Positions 17,073 to 26,417 are shown, numbered from the stretch's first letter. The stretch: 50,893 nucleotides of DNA from an uncultured Ruminococcus sp. (GCA_902785555.1 CACZZB010000013.1:1-50893); one strand, 5' to 3'. Notes: generated from the sequence alone by a model not told the origin. Numbers and translations: made by a program.

Positions 17073-17551
17073 AATACCATACTCCTTTGTTCTTCCTCAT
17101 CAGTTCCGTAAAAAACGATACCGTCACCCTTATACTGTGTCAATACAAAGCTTGTTGCCGTACCGATAACATTTTCAAGAGTTGAAAGACGTTTTGAAAC
17201 AAATTCCGCAATTTCCTGAATAGTCTTTCCTTTAACTGTCGCAATAAGGTCATAGCGTGATGATGCTGCAAGATATACGCTTTCAACATTTTCATAGGAC
17301 ATCACTATTTTTGCGGTATCATCAAAGCCCGTTTCGGGTCTCGGAGTCACTTTAAGCTCGATTATAGCCGTAACATCCGCATCTTCAACTTTATTCCAGT
17401 CGATAACAGCCTTATAGCCCTTGATTATTCCCTTGTCCTCAAGCTCTTTGATTTCCGTTTTTATTTCATCTTCGGACTTATTGAGCATTGCCGCCAACTG
17501 TGCGGTAGTAAAGTCATTGTTTTTGCTTATGAGTTCCAAAAGTTTGTTCAT
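17069..17551 (-). CDS. Lrp/AsnC-family transcriptional regulator
   Basis: 160 residues. The N-terminal winged helix-turn-helix is at residues 15-60 (FTTAQLAAMLNKSEDEIKTE), linked to a C-terminal RAM/AsnC ligand domain (ESVYLAASSRYDLIATVKG). Such proteins form octamers that respond to amino acids. It overlaps the start of the aminotransferase gene by 4 nt, and translational coupling is likely. No DNA site could be assigned in the 60 nt upstream. Confidence 0.93.
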   Translation of the reverse strand: MNKLLELISKNNDFTTAQLAAMLNKSEDEIKTEIKELEDKGIIKGYKAVIDWNKVEDADVTAIIELKVTPRPETGFDDTAKIVMSYENVESVYLAASSRYDLIATVKGKTIQEIAEFVSKRLSTLENVIGTATSFVLTQYKGDGIVFYGTDEEEQRSMVL

Positions 17552-17611
17552 AAAAGTTCCTCTTTTCTTTACTAAAAATCAAGTATATTATACAATATTA
17601 CTTTATATTTG

Positions 17612-18469
17612 TCAAAAACTATTTAGTGCCATAAACCTTCTCAAATCGGACAGTTTACTTTTAGTATCCTCTACACCGAGATCATAAAGTTCTTCCAATT
17701 TATCGGACTTTGTACAGTATCTGCCGATAGTAACAGGCTTTGACGGCTCTATCACAAAAGCATGACCGTTTTCCTGTTCGGAATAGCACAGCTTTTTTTC
17801 ATTATTATATACCTCGGGTCTTTCGAGCATTGCTCTTACCAATTCGGGATAATGCCTGTATTTTCTTTCAAGGACAAATTTCGGCATATCTCTCTTTGTC
17901 TTATAAAACTCTTTTTCCCTTGTAAGAACTACTATATTTTTATGAGAGCCGTCTTCTATTGCACGTTCTATCGGGATAGGAGCTGAAACTCCGCCGTCAA
18001 GAAGATACATTCCTTTGAATTTCACAGGCTTTGATACCAAAGGAAGTGATGATGAGGCTTTCACGGCTGTAAAATCGTCCTGCATATCATTTTTATCAAA
18101 AAAGACAGATTTGCCGGTCATACAGTCGGTAGTTCCTGCAATTATATTCATACTGCTCCTGAAAAACTCCTCATAATCAAACGGGAGCAATTCATTTGAA
18201 AGTTCCCCGAAAATAAAGTCAAAATCAAATACATTCCCCTTTTTCACAAGTGATGAAAAGCTCATATAACGCTTGTCGGAAGCGTATTTTGTGTATATCT
18301 CGTAATTTCTTTTATTCTGCTTTGATATGTACGAAAGGGCATTGCACGCACCTGCTGACACTGCATATATATTCGGCAGAAATATATTATTTTCAGCCAA
18401 AACATCAAGTACTCCGGCAGTATACGCCCCTCTCATACCTCCGCCTTCAAGTATAAGACCTATTGACAT
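17612..18469 (-). CDS. Patatin-like phospholipase
   Basis: 285 residues. The oxyanion loop is EGGGMRGAY (residues 8-16), the nucleophile Ser38 sits in the GxSxG-type AVSAGA, and the dyad Asp in LLDGGVSAPIPI near residue 160. These are the complete Ser-Asp catalytic elements of the family. Bacterial homologues (YjjU/RssA type) hydrolyse acyl esters and act in the cytoplasm; substrate is unknown. No signal peptide is seen. It forms its own unit, with 61 nt separating it from the lrp gene downstream. Confidence 0.9.
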   Translation of the reverse strand: MSIGLILEGGGMRGAYTAGVLDVLAENNIFLPNIYAVSAGACNALSYISKQNKRNYEIYTKYASDKRYMSFSSLVKKGNVFDFDFIFGELSNELLPFDYEEFFRSSMNIIAGTTDCMTGKSVFFDKNDMQDDFTAVKASSSLPLVSKPVKFKGMYLLDGGVSAPIPIERAIEDGSHKNIVVLTREKEFYKTKRDMPKFVLERKYRHYPELVRAMLERPEVYNNEKKLCYSEQENGHAFVIEPSKPVTIGRYCTKSDKLEELYDLGVEDTKSKLSDLRRFMALNSF

Positions 18470-18558
18470 AAAAATTTCAGCTCCGATAAATTTTTTCTAT
18501 ACCACAATATAATACACTATTTTTTTCTAAAAATCATTAACAAATTTTTAAAAAAAAT

Positions 18559-18930
18559 TCATTTATAAATTAATTCTATTATTCTGTCGGTTTTATCACA
18601 AAGATATAAATATCCTAAAAGTGCCTCAAAGCCTGTTGCATAGTGATATTCCTGTGTACGCTTGTGGGCATGGGCGGTGTGGGCATTACGTCCACGCCTG
18701 AATATATCCGCTTCCTCCTCTGTCAGAAAAGGCTCTATTTTCTTAAACAATTCCGCCTGTGCCTCACATCTCACACGCTCAACTTTCAGTTTATTCAGTT
18801 CTTTGACAGGTCTGTTTGCCTGACAGACAATTTCCTCCCTTACAAACAGGTCGTAAACACAGTCACCTATAAAAGCAAGTGTCAGCGGACTGAGCTGTTT
18901 GGGGTCACAGTCATAATTCGTCAAACGCAT
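18559..18930 (-). CDS. mrnC: Mini-ribonuclease III
   Basis: 123 residues. The RNase III catalytic domain is seen without a dsRNA-binding domain: LAFIGDCVYDLFVREEIV carries the acidic signature, and RGRNAHTAHAHKRTQEYHYATGFEALLGYLYL the second. Mini-III matures 23S rRNA ends in Bacillus. The ATG at 18930 is chosen because GGAG precedes it by 7 nt; it begins 5 nt after the obgE stop, so the two are likely coupled. Confidence 0.93.
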   Translation of the reverse strand: MRLTNYDCDPKQLSPLTLAFIGDCVYDLFVREEIVCQANRPVKELNKLKVERVRCEAQAELFKKIEPFLTEEEADIFRRGRNAHTAHAHKRTQEYHYATGFEALLGYLYLCDKTDRIIELIYK

Positions 18931-18934
18931 AGCA

Positions 18935-20206
18935 TTACTCCACAAATTCAAATTCTACATCATACATACTTACCGTATCGCCTTCATTTATTCCTGCTTC
19001 TCTGAGTGCATCAATGACCCCCGAGCTTATAAGAACTCTCTGAAAATACTGCAATGATTCCGAATCATCAAAATTCACACCACGGAGTATCCTTAAAAGC
19101 CATTCTCCCTCGACAAAGTAAACATCATCATTTTTAGTTATCTTAACAGCCTGTTTTTCGATTTCCTCCTCGGGTATAACGGGGGCTGTTTCGGGTTCAT
19201 ATCTGACAACAGGCGGTAATTTTGAGAGCTGTTCCTGAATTTCTTTCAGCAATGGTTCAACGTCATACGCAATAGCCGCCATTATCGGGAAGAATTTATA
19301 TCCCTTTGCCTCAATATATTTTCTGAAATCCTCAACTGCTTCGTCATCTGTAAGGTCACATTTATTTCCTGCAACTATCATAGGTCTTTGTGCAAGTTCG
19401 GGATTGAATTTTTCAAGTTCGCTGTTGATGGTTTCAAAGTCCTGTTTGGGGTCACGTCCCTCACTGCCCGATACATCGACTATATGAACCAAAAGCCTGC
19501 ACCTTTCGACATGACGCAGAAATTGATGTCCGAGTCCGAGTCCTTCATTTGCACCCTCGATAAGTCCGGGGATATCAGCCATTACAAAGGAGCTTTCGGG
19601 ACCCATCCTCACCACTCCCAATACAGGAGTTATAGTTGTAAAGTGATAGTTTCCGATAACAGGCTTTGCTTCGCTCACGACTGATATAAAAGTCGATTTT
19701 CCGACATTCGGGAATCCTACTATACCTACATCCGCAAGCAGTTTCAATTCAAGCTGTACTTCAAAGCTTTCACCGGGCATTCCGGGTTTTGCAAAACGTG
19801 GAGTCTGTCGTGTAGGCGTTGCAAAATGGGTATTTCCCCAGCCGCCTTTGCCGCCTTTTGCGACAATTACAGGCTCACTGTCGGATATATCTGCCAATAT
19901 CCTTCCCGTATCCGCTTCTTTTACGACAGTTCCCAGCGGTACTTTTATGATAAGGTCAGGAGCTTTTTTACCGTTGCACCTGCCTCCTCTGCCGTTTTCG
20001 CCTTTCTGAGCCGTGTATTTTCTCTTATAACGGAAATCCGCCAAAGTCGATAAATTCGTATCAGCCAAAAATACTATATTTCCTCCACGACCTCCGTCAC
20101 CTCCGTCAGGACCGCCCGAGGCAACATATTTTTCTCTGTGAAAGGCTACTGCACCGTCACCGCCATCACCTGCCTTTATAAATATCTTCGCTATATCAAC
20201 AAACAT
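18935..20206 (-). CDS. obgE: GTPase Obg
   Basis: 423 residues from the ATG at 20206 (MFVDIAKIFIKAGDGGDG) with AAGGAGATG upstream; the longer frame overlaps the preceding gene and is rejected. Domains: glycine-rich Obg fold at residues 1-158, G domain with GFPNVGKSTF (P-loop), DIPGLIEGA (G3) and GNKCDL (G4), and a C-terminal OCT domain (NFDDSESLQYFQRVLISSG). Obg binds the 50S subunit and links ribosome assembly with growth and stringent response. The gene usually follows rpmA; here a membrane gene lies between. Confidence 0.97.
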   Translation of the reverse strand: MFVDIAKIFIKAGDGGDGAVAFHREKYVASGGPDGGDGGRGGNIVFLADTNLSTLADFRYKRKYTAQKGENGRGGRCNGKKAPDLIIKVPLGTVVKEADTGRILADISDSEPVIVAKGGKGGWGNTHFATPTRQTPRFAKPGMPGESFEVQLELKLLADVGIVGFPNVGKSTFISVVSEAKPVIGNYHFTTITPVLGVVRMGPESSFVMADIPGLIEGANEGLGLGHQFLRHVERCRLLVHIVDVSGSEGRDPKQDFETINSELEKFNPELAQRPMIVAGNKCDLTDDEAVEDFRKYIEAKGYKFFPIMAAIAYDVEPLLKEIQEQLSKLPPVVRYEPETAPVIPEEEIEKQAVKITKNDDVYFVEGEWLLRILRGVNFDDSESLQYFQRVLISSGVIDALREAGINEGDTVSMYDVEFEFVE

Positions 20207-20225
20207 TATAAAAACATCTCCTTTT

Positions 20226-22052
20226 CTATGCCAATTTATAAACTTTATATTCACGGGTGAATATAAAATATTTTCCGATATATTCAAAATCTCTTGTTAT
20301 TGAAAGTTCCTTATAAAAATCCACATACTTCGTTTTATATTCATTCTCCGAAACAGTATACGTTTCCAGAATATCCTTTTCTTTGTCATACCTGTCAACC
20401 GCATATAATTTATTCCCGTCAATCTCAATAATATCGGGTATCTCAATAAACAAATATATCGGATTATCTGTATCCATGCTTTCAAGCTGCTCTTTACATT
20501 CATGCTGACCGCCGATATATGTGACAAAAATATTATCCGAATCATACATCACTGCCGGAAGATAATTTATCATCCACATCTCGGTATACTCGGCAGAAGT
20601 AAAAATGCACTCTGCATCATTTGTCAAGGCTATTATATCGTTCACATTTGTATCATCCGAAAAAGTATACTGCAAGCCCCATGAATTGAATCTTGCTATC
20701 ACTGCAAGCATGAGTATAAATGAGGCTATATGGTTTTTATATCTGCTCCATGAAAATAAAAAATATATCAGACAGGATATGAACAATGCCGTTACAGGAT
20801 AAATTATAAATAAATATCTGTTTATATATAACATTGACGAAAATTTTATGCTGTACGATGTCACCGCAATTATCACCGAGATAATTGCAAGCATGACCCA
20901 TGACATGAAATTTATATTTTTTACTCTCCCGACTATATTTATCAGGGCATCTTTAGCTTTAAAAGTTTTCAGTCCTGAAGGGATATTTTTCAGCTCTGCC
21001 AAGAGCTTTATGACAAATTTTCTATCCCTAAAAAGATACAATACAGGTATTGAAAATAATATCAAAGCTATTATTATCGAACTGAATGTAGGTATCCAGA
21101 ATATCAAATCCGACTTTGAGATTGGCAATAAAGGGTCTGTAAGATATCTCAGACACAGATTCATCTGTTCCCAAAATTTAGTTTTGTCATGGTGAGTTTC
21201 CGACAGCATATTCGGCAGATATGACGGATATATAAGCATAGCCGATATAACACCGCCCGAAACCGAAAAACCGTATGCAAAAAAACTTTTCAAGTCCTTT
21301 TTGAATATATATCTTGTGCAAAAACATACAGCAGTTACAAACGCCATAAACAAAAACAGATACTGAGTCAGTGCCCCGCAAACGGTCACAATAAATATCA
21401 CGACAAGCTGTCTGAAAAACGGATTGTCACTTACGAGCAGTTTTGAATGAAGATATAAAAATATCACCGTCCACATTGCAAGCATACAGTACATTCTTAT
21501 AAATATAGTCAGGTCTATTGCGGCTGTCGAAAATCCCCAGAAAATACACACTGTCATTGCAAGATACTTTGATTTGAGTATATTTCGTGACAGCTTGTAT
21601 AAAAATATCTGAGTGACGGCAAAGCACACAAAGTTAACCGCAAAGCCGAATATATAAGAAAACGTATCGGGGAAGAATGATGATATCGTATGTATGACCG
21701 AATAATACAAAGGCGGATGTCTGTCCTTTGACTGATTGTACCAGACGGAATCATATCTGAACTGCTCACCTTTCTGAACCGTGACATATTTTCTTATGAC
21801 ATCACCTGATATCCAATGACCGATATTTTCCTGATGACCGTCACCGATTCTGTCCCTTATGCTGTCGGTATCAAGATACGGTTCATAAAAGCTGTTTGCA
21901 AGACCGTAACTGAAAATTTCATCGGAATGAAAAGCATTTTTTTTGTTGACTATTATATTTGTAATATTTGCAAGCTGTAAAAAAATTATTACAGAAAGAG
22001 AAATATAAATAAAATATTTTGTCTTTGTAATCTTCAAAATTTTTTCTTTCAT
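20226..22052 (-). CDS. GT-C-type membrane glycosyltransferase (PMT/ArnT-like)
   Basis: 608 residues. A first transmembrane helix (residues 13-35) is followed by an extracellular loop with HSDEIFSYG, where the Asp-Glu pair is the typical GT-C catalytic motif, and by RHPPLYYSVIH, the second hallmark seen in PMT/ArnT-like enzymes. About eleven further hydrophobic segments follow, then a C-terminal soluble region of about 110 residues. Such enzymes use lipid-linked sugars outside the membrane; acceptor and sugar are unknown. GGAG is 8 nt upstream of the ATG. It sits between rpmA (after its terminator) and obgE. Confidence 0.75.
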   Translation of the reverse strand: MKEKILKITKTKYFIYISLSVIIFLQLANITNIIVNKKNAFHSDEIFSYGLANSFYEPYLDTDSIRDRIGDGHQENIGHWISGDVIRKYVTVQKGEQFRYDSVWYNQSKDRHPPLYYSVIHTISSFFPDTFSYIFGFAVNFVCFAVTQIFLYKLSRNILKSKYLAMTVCIFWGFSTAAIDLTIFIRMYCMLAMWTVIFLYLHSKLLVSDNPFFRQLVVIFIVTVCGALTQYLFLFMAFVTAVCFCTRYIFKKDLKSFFAYGFSVSGGVISAMLIYPSYLPNMLSETHHDKTKFWEQMNLCLRYLTDPLLPISKSDLIFWIPTFSSIIIALILFSIPVLYLFRDRKFVIKLLAELKNIPSGLKTFKAKDALINIVGRVKNINFMSWVMLAIISVIIAVTSYSIKFSSMLYINRYLFIIYPVTALFISCLIYFLFSWSRYKNHIASFILMLAVIARFNSWGLQYTFSDDTNVNDIIALTNDAECIFTSAEYTEMWMINYLPAVMYDSDNIFVTYIGGQHECKEQLESMDTDNPIYLFIEIPDIIEIDGNKLYAVDRYDKEKDILETYTVSENEYKTKYVDFYKELSITRDFEYIGKYFIFTREYKVYKLA

Positions 22053-22078
22053 GCCGTAAACTCCATATTAACAAAAAA

Positions 22079-22103
22079 GGGCTCCGACTTTACGCCGAAG
22101 CCC
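22079..22103 (-). terminator. Terminator after rpmA
   Basis: GGGCTTCGGC and GTCGGAGCCC pair with a 5-nt loop and one G-U, then TTTTTT on the minus strand. It would uncouple the glycosyltransferase-obgE-mrnC genes from the L21-L27 genes, or allow partial readthrough. Confidence 0.88.
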
Positions 22104-22115
22104 TCAAAATCAAAA

Positions 22116-22397
22116 TTACTCAGCAGCATATACAGAAACCTGCTTGCGGTCACGACCAACTCTTTCAAACTTAACTTTGCCGTCAATGAGAGCGAAAAGT
22201 GAATCGTCAGAGCCACGACCTACATTATTGCCTGCATGGATATGAGTACCACGCTGTTTTACAAGAATGTTTCCTGCAAGTACAAACTGACCGTCAGCAC
22301 GCTTTGTACCAAGACGTTTGGACTCGGAATCACGACCGTTCTTTGTAGAACCGCCGCCCTTTTTATGAGCGAACAACTGAACATTTATTCTCAACAT
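22116..22397 (-). CDS. rpmA: 50S ribosomal protein L27 with cleavable N-terminal leader
   Basis: 93 residues. The N-terminus [18 protein letters not shown] contains the Firmicutes leader cut after LF so that AHKKGGGS becomes the mature end, which reaches the peptidyl-transferase centre. The body ([36 protein letters not shown]) is standard L27. The leader is removed by Prp, encoded just upstream. Confidence 0.98.
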   Translation of the reverse strand: MLRINVQLFAHKKGGGSTKNGRDSESKRLGTKRADGQFVLAGNILVKQRGTHIHAGNNVGRGSDDSLFALIDGKVKFERVGRDRKQVSVYAAE

Positions 22398-22403
22398 TGT
22401 ATA

Positions 22404-22721
22404 TTACACCTCCGTATAAATAACTTGAAGATATTTCGGATACTGTTCCTTCGTATTCAGAAGATGAAGTTCAAATCCGTAAAGAATATCCCTGCATCTG
22501 TCTGCATATCCGTCGGAAACACGGACATACATATCACCGTCGGCGGCACTTGCCTGAGCCTGTGCACATATAACATCCGTTATCGTATTGGCTGTCATAT
22601 AGGCTGCCGAGGAAACGAATGCACAAAGTACATCTTTTCCGTACTCGTCCATACCCGAATGGCCTGTCAGATGAAATCCGACAATTTTTTTCTGTTTAAC
22701 AAACAATTCTGCCTTTATCAT
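22404..22721 (-). CDS. prp: Ribosomal-processing cysteine protease Prp
   Basis: 105 residues. Catalytic His is in [15 protein letters not shown] and catalytic Cys in [12 protein letters not shown], the expected spacing for Prp (YsxB). It cleaves the nine-residue leader of L27, which is essential in Staphylococcus. It overlaps the rplU stop by 4 nt and is followed 6 nt later by rpmA, the conserved order rplU-prp-rpmA. Confidence 0.96.
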   Translation of the reverse strand: MIKAELFVKQKKIVGFHLTGHSGMDEYGKDVLCAFVSSAAYMTANTITDVICAQAQASAADGDMYVRVSDGYADRCRDILYGFELHLLNTKEQYPKYLQVIYTEV

Positions 22722-23023
22722 GCCTCGATAGACTGTATCTCTACCTTTGTATAGAACTGTCTGTGACCCATTTTTCTTTTCTCACTCTTTTTGGGCTTGT
22801 AAGTAAATACAGTGATTTTCTTGCCCTTTGCAGTTTTGATGACCTTGCCTGTTACTTTTGCATTTTCGGCATCAGCACCTACTTTGATACCGTCATCGGT
22901 ACCTACTGCAAGAACTTTGAACTCAACTACTGCATCATTTTCAGCCTCAAGCTTTTCAACATATACAACATCACCGTTGGCAACCTTGTACTGTTTACCG
23001 CCTGTTTCGATAATTGCGTACAT
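22718..23023 (-). CDS. rplU: 50S ribosomal protein L21
   Basis: 101 residues starting [18 protein letters not shown], a diagnostic L21 N-terminus, and ending in the [18 protein letters not shown]-binding tail. The ATG at 23023 is used because the upstream in-frame residues belong to the leader RNA. It heads the rplU-prp-rpmA operon. Confidence 0.97.
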   Translation of the reverse strand: MYAIIETGGKQYKVANGDVVYVEKLEAENDAVVEFKVLAVGTDDGIKVGADAENAKVTGKVIKTAKGKKITVFTYKPKKSEKRKMGHRQFYTKVEIQSIEA

Positions 23024-23108
23024 TTTTTTGCACCTACCTGTCAATTCAAGCTCGCTGCCGTAGGCGTGACCTTTCAGTCATCTTCAATAAAAGCCCACAG
23101 TATGCGGC
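23024..23108 (-). ncRNA. Probable L21 leader RNA (autoregulatory)
   Basis: Between the rplU promoter and its ATG lie about 85 nt containing GGTCACGCCTACGGCAGCGA, then AGGTAGGTGC before the start. GCCTAC (23060-23065) can pair with GTAGGT of the ribosome site (23032-23037), hiding it. Firmicutes rplU genes are known to carry a structured leader of this kind (Rfam L21 leader). I recognise position and sequence style but could not run a covariance model. Confidence 0.6.
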
Positions 23109-23114
23109 TCTCTT

Positions 23115-23144
23115 ATCATACCACATCAAAACCCGACTTGTCAA
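23115..23144 (-). promoter_or_regulatory. rplU operon promoter
   Basis: Minus strand TTGACA (23139-23144), 18-nt spacer, TATGAT (23115-23120). Confidence 0.8.
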
Positions 23145-23162
23145 GCGATTTTTCGGCAAAAA

Positions 23163-23195
23163 ATCAGGGCAAAAAATATTTTTTTCTGCCCTGAT
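23163..23195 (-). terminator. Terminator after the small membrane-protein gene
   Basis: ATCAGGGCA and TGCCCTGAT pair perfectly, followed by TTTTTT on the minus strand. Confidence 0.9.
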
Positions 23196-23200
23196 GAAAG

Positions 23201-23395
23201 TCATTTCCATTTTCCGTCTTTGTTGTAATAGTTATAGTCCGATACATCAAGATGTTTGTTTTTTTCAAGATTATCGTCACTTCTTTTGAACATTCCGCTT
23301 CCGGAGGTATAGTCATGATTTGCAGTTCTGACTCTTGCTATACCCGTTCCGACAAAAACTACTATCATTGCCAGCCAGCCCCACCAGGGTATCAT
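23201..23395 (-). CDS. Small single-pass membrane protein, 64 aa
   Basis: Start ATG at 23395 (MIPWWGWLAMIVVF) with AGGAGGGG 5 nt upstream; the longer frame lacks such a site. Residues 2-20 form one aromatic-rich transmembrane helix (WWGWLAMIVVFVGTGIARV), followed by a soluble hydrophilic tail with DYN and KDGK motifs. No family recognised. It begins 19 nt after the P-loop gene and shares its strand, so it may be the second gene of that unit. Confidence 0.6.
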   Translation of the reverse strand: MIPWWGWLAMIVVFVGTGIARVRTANHDYTSGSGMFKRSDDNLEKNKHLDVSDYNYYNKDGKWK

Positions 23396-23414
23396 AAAAT
23401 CCCCTCCTGCCGAA

Positions 23415-24008
23415 TCAGTCATATTTCTCGAAGAATTCCATTATTTCTTTAAAAGAACTTTCTGTAAGTTCGTCAGTTGAATTGTAGTGAAGCAAAAGGC
23501 TTCCCTCGTCATCGGGGTCACGGAGATTTTCGGGTACCTTGAAATTAACTTTTGAGATATATTCATCCCAATTTTCGAGCTTCCATACATCTCGGTCGGA
23601 ATTTCTCTTTATCATACGCTGATGACAAACTTCAGGGTCTGTAACTATCCATATAACTGTAAGTTTTGCATCGTAATCCTTTAATTTTTCACGAAGTTTT
23701 GCTATGTATTCATTGTCCCTTATTTCCTGAGTAAAAGGAGCATTTACCATGACAAGGTTTTCATATTTCAAAGCCTCGAATGCAAGATCCATTATTACAT
23801 CATATTCGTAGTCACGGACCTGTTTCTGGAAAAATTCCGAACTTCTGTTATAAGGCTCATTGGCAACTGCAAATATCTGTTTTGAAAGCGGTATGAGGGT
23901 ATCCTTGTCGAGATACACTATATGTTTTATCTCTGTTGCAAGCCTTTTTGAAAGTTTGGTTTTTCCGCAGGCGGGCGGTGATGTTACGAATATCATTCTC
24001 TTTTCCAT
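23415..24008 (-). CDS. P-loop NTPase, kinase-like (AAA_33/zeta-like fold)
   Basis: 197 residues. Walker A is TSPPACGKTKLSKRLA (residues 9-24), followed by the substrate segment VYLDKDTLIPLSKQ with the catalytic-type Asp. The LID-like region HQRMIKRNSDRDVWKLENWDE is near residue 137. The layout matches the small-molecule kinase group of P-loop proteins, whose members phosphorylate nucleosides, sugars or antibiotics. The substrate cannot be assigned. The 133 nt upstream show AT-rich DNA and no clear promoter. Confidence 0.75.
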   Translation of the reverse strand: MEKRMIFVTSPPACGKTKLSKRLATEIKHIVYLDKDTLIPLSKQIFAVANEPYNRSSEFFQKQVRDYEYDVIMDLAFEALKYENLVMVNAPFTQEIRDNEYIAKLREKLKDYDAKLTVIWIVTDPEVCHQRMIKRNSDRDVWKLENWDEYISKVNFKVPENLRDPDDEGSLLLHYNSTDELTESSFKEIMEFFEKYD

Positions 24009-24141
24009 TAGTTAAAAACTCCCTTAACATAAAATCAATATAATATCCGAATCGAACGGACTTAAAAATAATTTACTTTACTTGCAATTATCATAACATA
24101 TTTATGCAAAAAAATCCATATATTTTTATAAAAAATTTTCT

Positions 24142-25419
24142 TTAATCTGCATTTGCTTTTGCAATTTCATCTATCTGGTCTCTTATACGCAGAAAAGCAT
24201 CCGTTACTATCGGGTCAAACTTTTTGCCACGCTGTTCTTTTATATTTTCAAAAACCTCCGAGGTAGGCATTGATGCCTTATAGACTCTCTTGGCAGAAAG
24301 TGCGTCAAAATAGTCGGCTATCGTCATTATTCTTGCACACAGCGGTATTGCATCTCCCTCAATTCCATAGGGATATCCCGAACCGTCCCAACATTCATGA
24401 TGATACAGTGCGACTGATTTTGCCACCTTGAGAAATTCCTCATCCTCAATATCCGCCATAGATTTCTCTATTATCAGCTTACCGTTTATTGTATGATTCT
24501 TTATCGTTTCAAATTCTTCTTTTGTAAGCCTGCCGGGTTTTTGAAGAATTGCATCGGGTACTTTTATTTTTCCTATGTCATGCAAAGGTGCGGATATCAT
24601 TGTATCGTGCATATATCTTTCGGTCAGTATATCATCATAGTCACCGTTCCTTTTCAGTTCATTGACAAGTGCTTCAACATAATCCGTAGTTCTTTTGACG
24701 TGCTTGCCCGTACTGCCGTCACGGGCTTCTATTATATTCGCAAAGCTTATTATTATCTGATTCTGCATTCTTTCAATGGCAGCTATTTTTTCATCAACGC
24801 TTATGTCAAGCTCGCTTCTTTTATTATCCACCGAAGAAAATATCCTTGCCGTATAAATAGCCGTCACTATAAAGCTTATCGTTACATTGATTATGAGCAG
24901 ACCGACATTGACCGCATACGGCAGACTGTACAAAGGACTTTTGTTATTAAAATATACGACAAGCCATATAAACGTGACAGATGCCACGAATATTATCACG
25001 TTACGGACATATTTCATTAATTTTCCTTTATTTCCTATAAGTGCCGTCATAAATATAAGCGGTATCATAAGATACTGAAATCCCGATTGCAGTCCGAAAA
25101 GATTGACACTGCATATCTGATGAAGAAAAAGCTCAAACACCATAAACAATATACACGAAAGCCAGGAGCCTTTGAAATATTTCAGCATGATGACAAAAAC
25201 GGCATATAATACAACGCTTATTATCTCAAACGCCTGCATTGTCGTTATCCTGAAATACGAGAATACAAGCAGATATATTGCATGGAGTACAAGACATATC
25301 AGAAAAAACATATTCAACGGAGCAGTAAATGATGCAAATGCCGCATAATCCTTATCATTATTATAAGCAGGCGTTCCTACAAAAAAATCAACGACTTTAT
25401 TTTTTTTACTCATATTCAT
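24142..25419 (-). CDS. Membrane protein with HD-GYP domain (probable c-di-GMP phosphodiesterase)
   Basis: About 425 residues. Residues 30-210 hold six hydrophobic helices; residues 215-425 form an HD-GYP domain with HVKRTTDYVEAL, APLHDIGKIKVPDAILQKPG (the HD pair), NHTINGK, YHHECWDGSGYPYG (the GYP motif, here SGYP) and ADYFDALSAKRVYK. Such domains hydrolyse cyclic di-GMP; a membrane-bound sensor role is inferred. The start is uncertain: ATG at 25419, ATG at 25413 and GTG at 25431 all lack an ideal ribosome site. No GGDEF gene is in the window. Confidence 0.85.
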   Translation of the reverse strand: MNMSKKNKVVDFFVGTPAYNNDKDYAAFASFTAPLNMFFLICLVLHAIYLLVFSYFRITTMQAFEIISVVLYAVFVIMLKYFKGSWLSCILFMVFELFLHQICSVNLFGLQSGFQYLMIPLIFMTALIGNKGKLMKYVRNVIIFVASVTFIWLVVYFNNKSPLYSLPYAVNVGLLIINVTISFIVTAIYTARIFSSVDNKRSELDISVDEKIAAIERMQNQIIISFANIIEARDGSTGKHVKRTTDYVEALVNELKRNGDYDDILTERYMHDTMISAPLHDIGKIKVPDAILQKPGRLTKEEFETIKNHTINGKLIIEKSMADIEDEEFLKVAKSVALYHHECWDGSGYPYGIEGDAIPLCARIMTIADYFDALSAKRVYKASMPTSEVFENIKEQRGKKFDPIVTDAFLRIRDQIDEIAKANAD

Positions 25420-25541
25420 ATATAAGAACACATCTTTCTAATTTCAAATTTATGGTAATATTATAATATATTTTTTCGGATTTAGCAATATAATTTTGTA
25501 TCATATCAATAGATTTTTTTATATTTTAAGGTGATATCAAT

Positions 25542-26417
25542 ATGTATACTTCTTTCAGACTCAGTAAAATAATCACGCTTTTAACTGTTATAACAATTAT
25601 TTCCGCTGTCTGTTTCACATCTGTTTTAAGGCAATACTCACCCGCTGCATTTAATATACAGCCTGTCAAAATTGCAGTCATAATGTATCATGGTCTTATC
25701 GACGACACTTCAAAGCAAAACAAGTATTTCATTGACCCGAAGTATTTTGAAGAAGACCTGAAATATCTGAATGAAAACGGCTTTCAGACGATTTTTGCAA
25801 GTGACCTTATAAGCCACTTTGAAAAAAATACTCCACTGCCCGAAAAGCCTGTTTTACTGACATTTGATGACGGATATTACAATAATTATACATTTGCCTA
25901 TCCATTATTGAAAAAATACAACTGCAAGGCTGTTATATCTCCAATAGGATATCCTGCCGATGAAGCCGTCAAAGAAAATAAGCAAAATCCCGTATATTCA
26001 CAATGCACATGGAAACAGCTCAAAGAAATGGCGGATTCGGGTTTTGTCGAAATACAGAATCATACTTATAATTTACATCATATTGACAGCGGACGAAACG
26101 GAGCTAAAAATAATACAAATGAAAATCCTGACGAATACAGGAAACTCCTTTCGGATGACCTGCTGAAATTCAATAAAAGGATGTTCGAGGAAACAGGCAA
26201 ATATCCCGAAAGCGTTGTATTTCCATTCGGTGCGAGAAGCAAACAGACCGTTGAAACAGTAAAGTCACTCGGATTCAAAGCCGCCTTTGACTGTGAGGAA
26301 AAAGTAAATCTTCTTTCATCTCAGCAAGACCTGTTTTATATACACAGATTTTTACGCCCAAATAATATGTCATCAAAAGACTTTTTCGGGAATATTTATA
26401 AACAGAGCGGAGAGTGA
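25542..26417 (+). CDS. Polysaccharide deacetylase (NodB homology, CE4)
   Basis: 291 residues. A membrane anchor or signal helix occupies residues 10-28. The NodB domain shows VIMYHGLIDD, the catalytic TFDDGYYNNY, metal-site EIQNHTYNLHH and VFPFGARSKQTV. The closest family types are PgdA-like peptidoglycan GlcNAc deacetylases and PdaB/PdaA sporulation enzymes; which one cannot be decided. It would act outside the membrane on peptidoglycan or another glycan. A hairpin (26409-26443) without a T run lies between it and the amidase gene, so the two are probably cotranscribed. Confidence 0.88.
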   Translation: MYTSFRLSKIITLLTVITIISAVCFTSVLRQYSPAAFNIQPVKIAVIMYHGLIDDTSKQNKYFIDPKYFEEDLKYLNENGFQTIFASDLISHFEKNTPLPEKPVLLTFDDGYYNNYTFAYPLLKKYNCKAVISPIGYPADEAVKENKQNPVYSQCTWKQLKEMADSGFVEIQNHTYNLHHIDSGRNGAKNNTNENPDEYRKLLSDDLLKFNKRMFEETGKYPESVVFPFGARSKQTVETVKSLGFKAAFDCEEKVNLLSSQQDLFYIHRFLRPNNMSSKDFFGNIYKQSGE

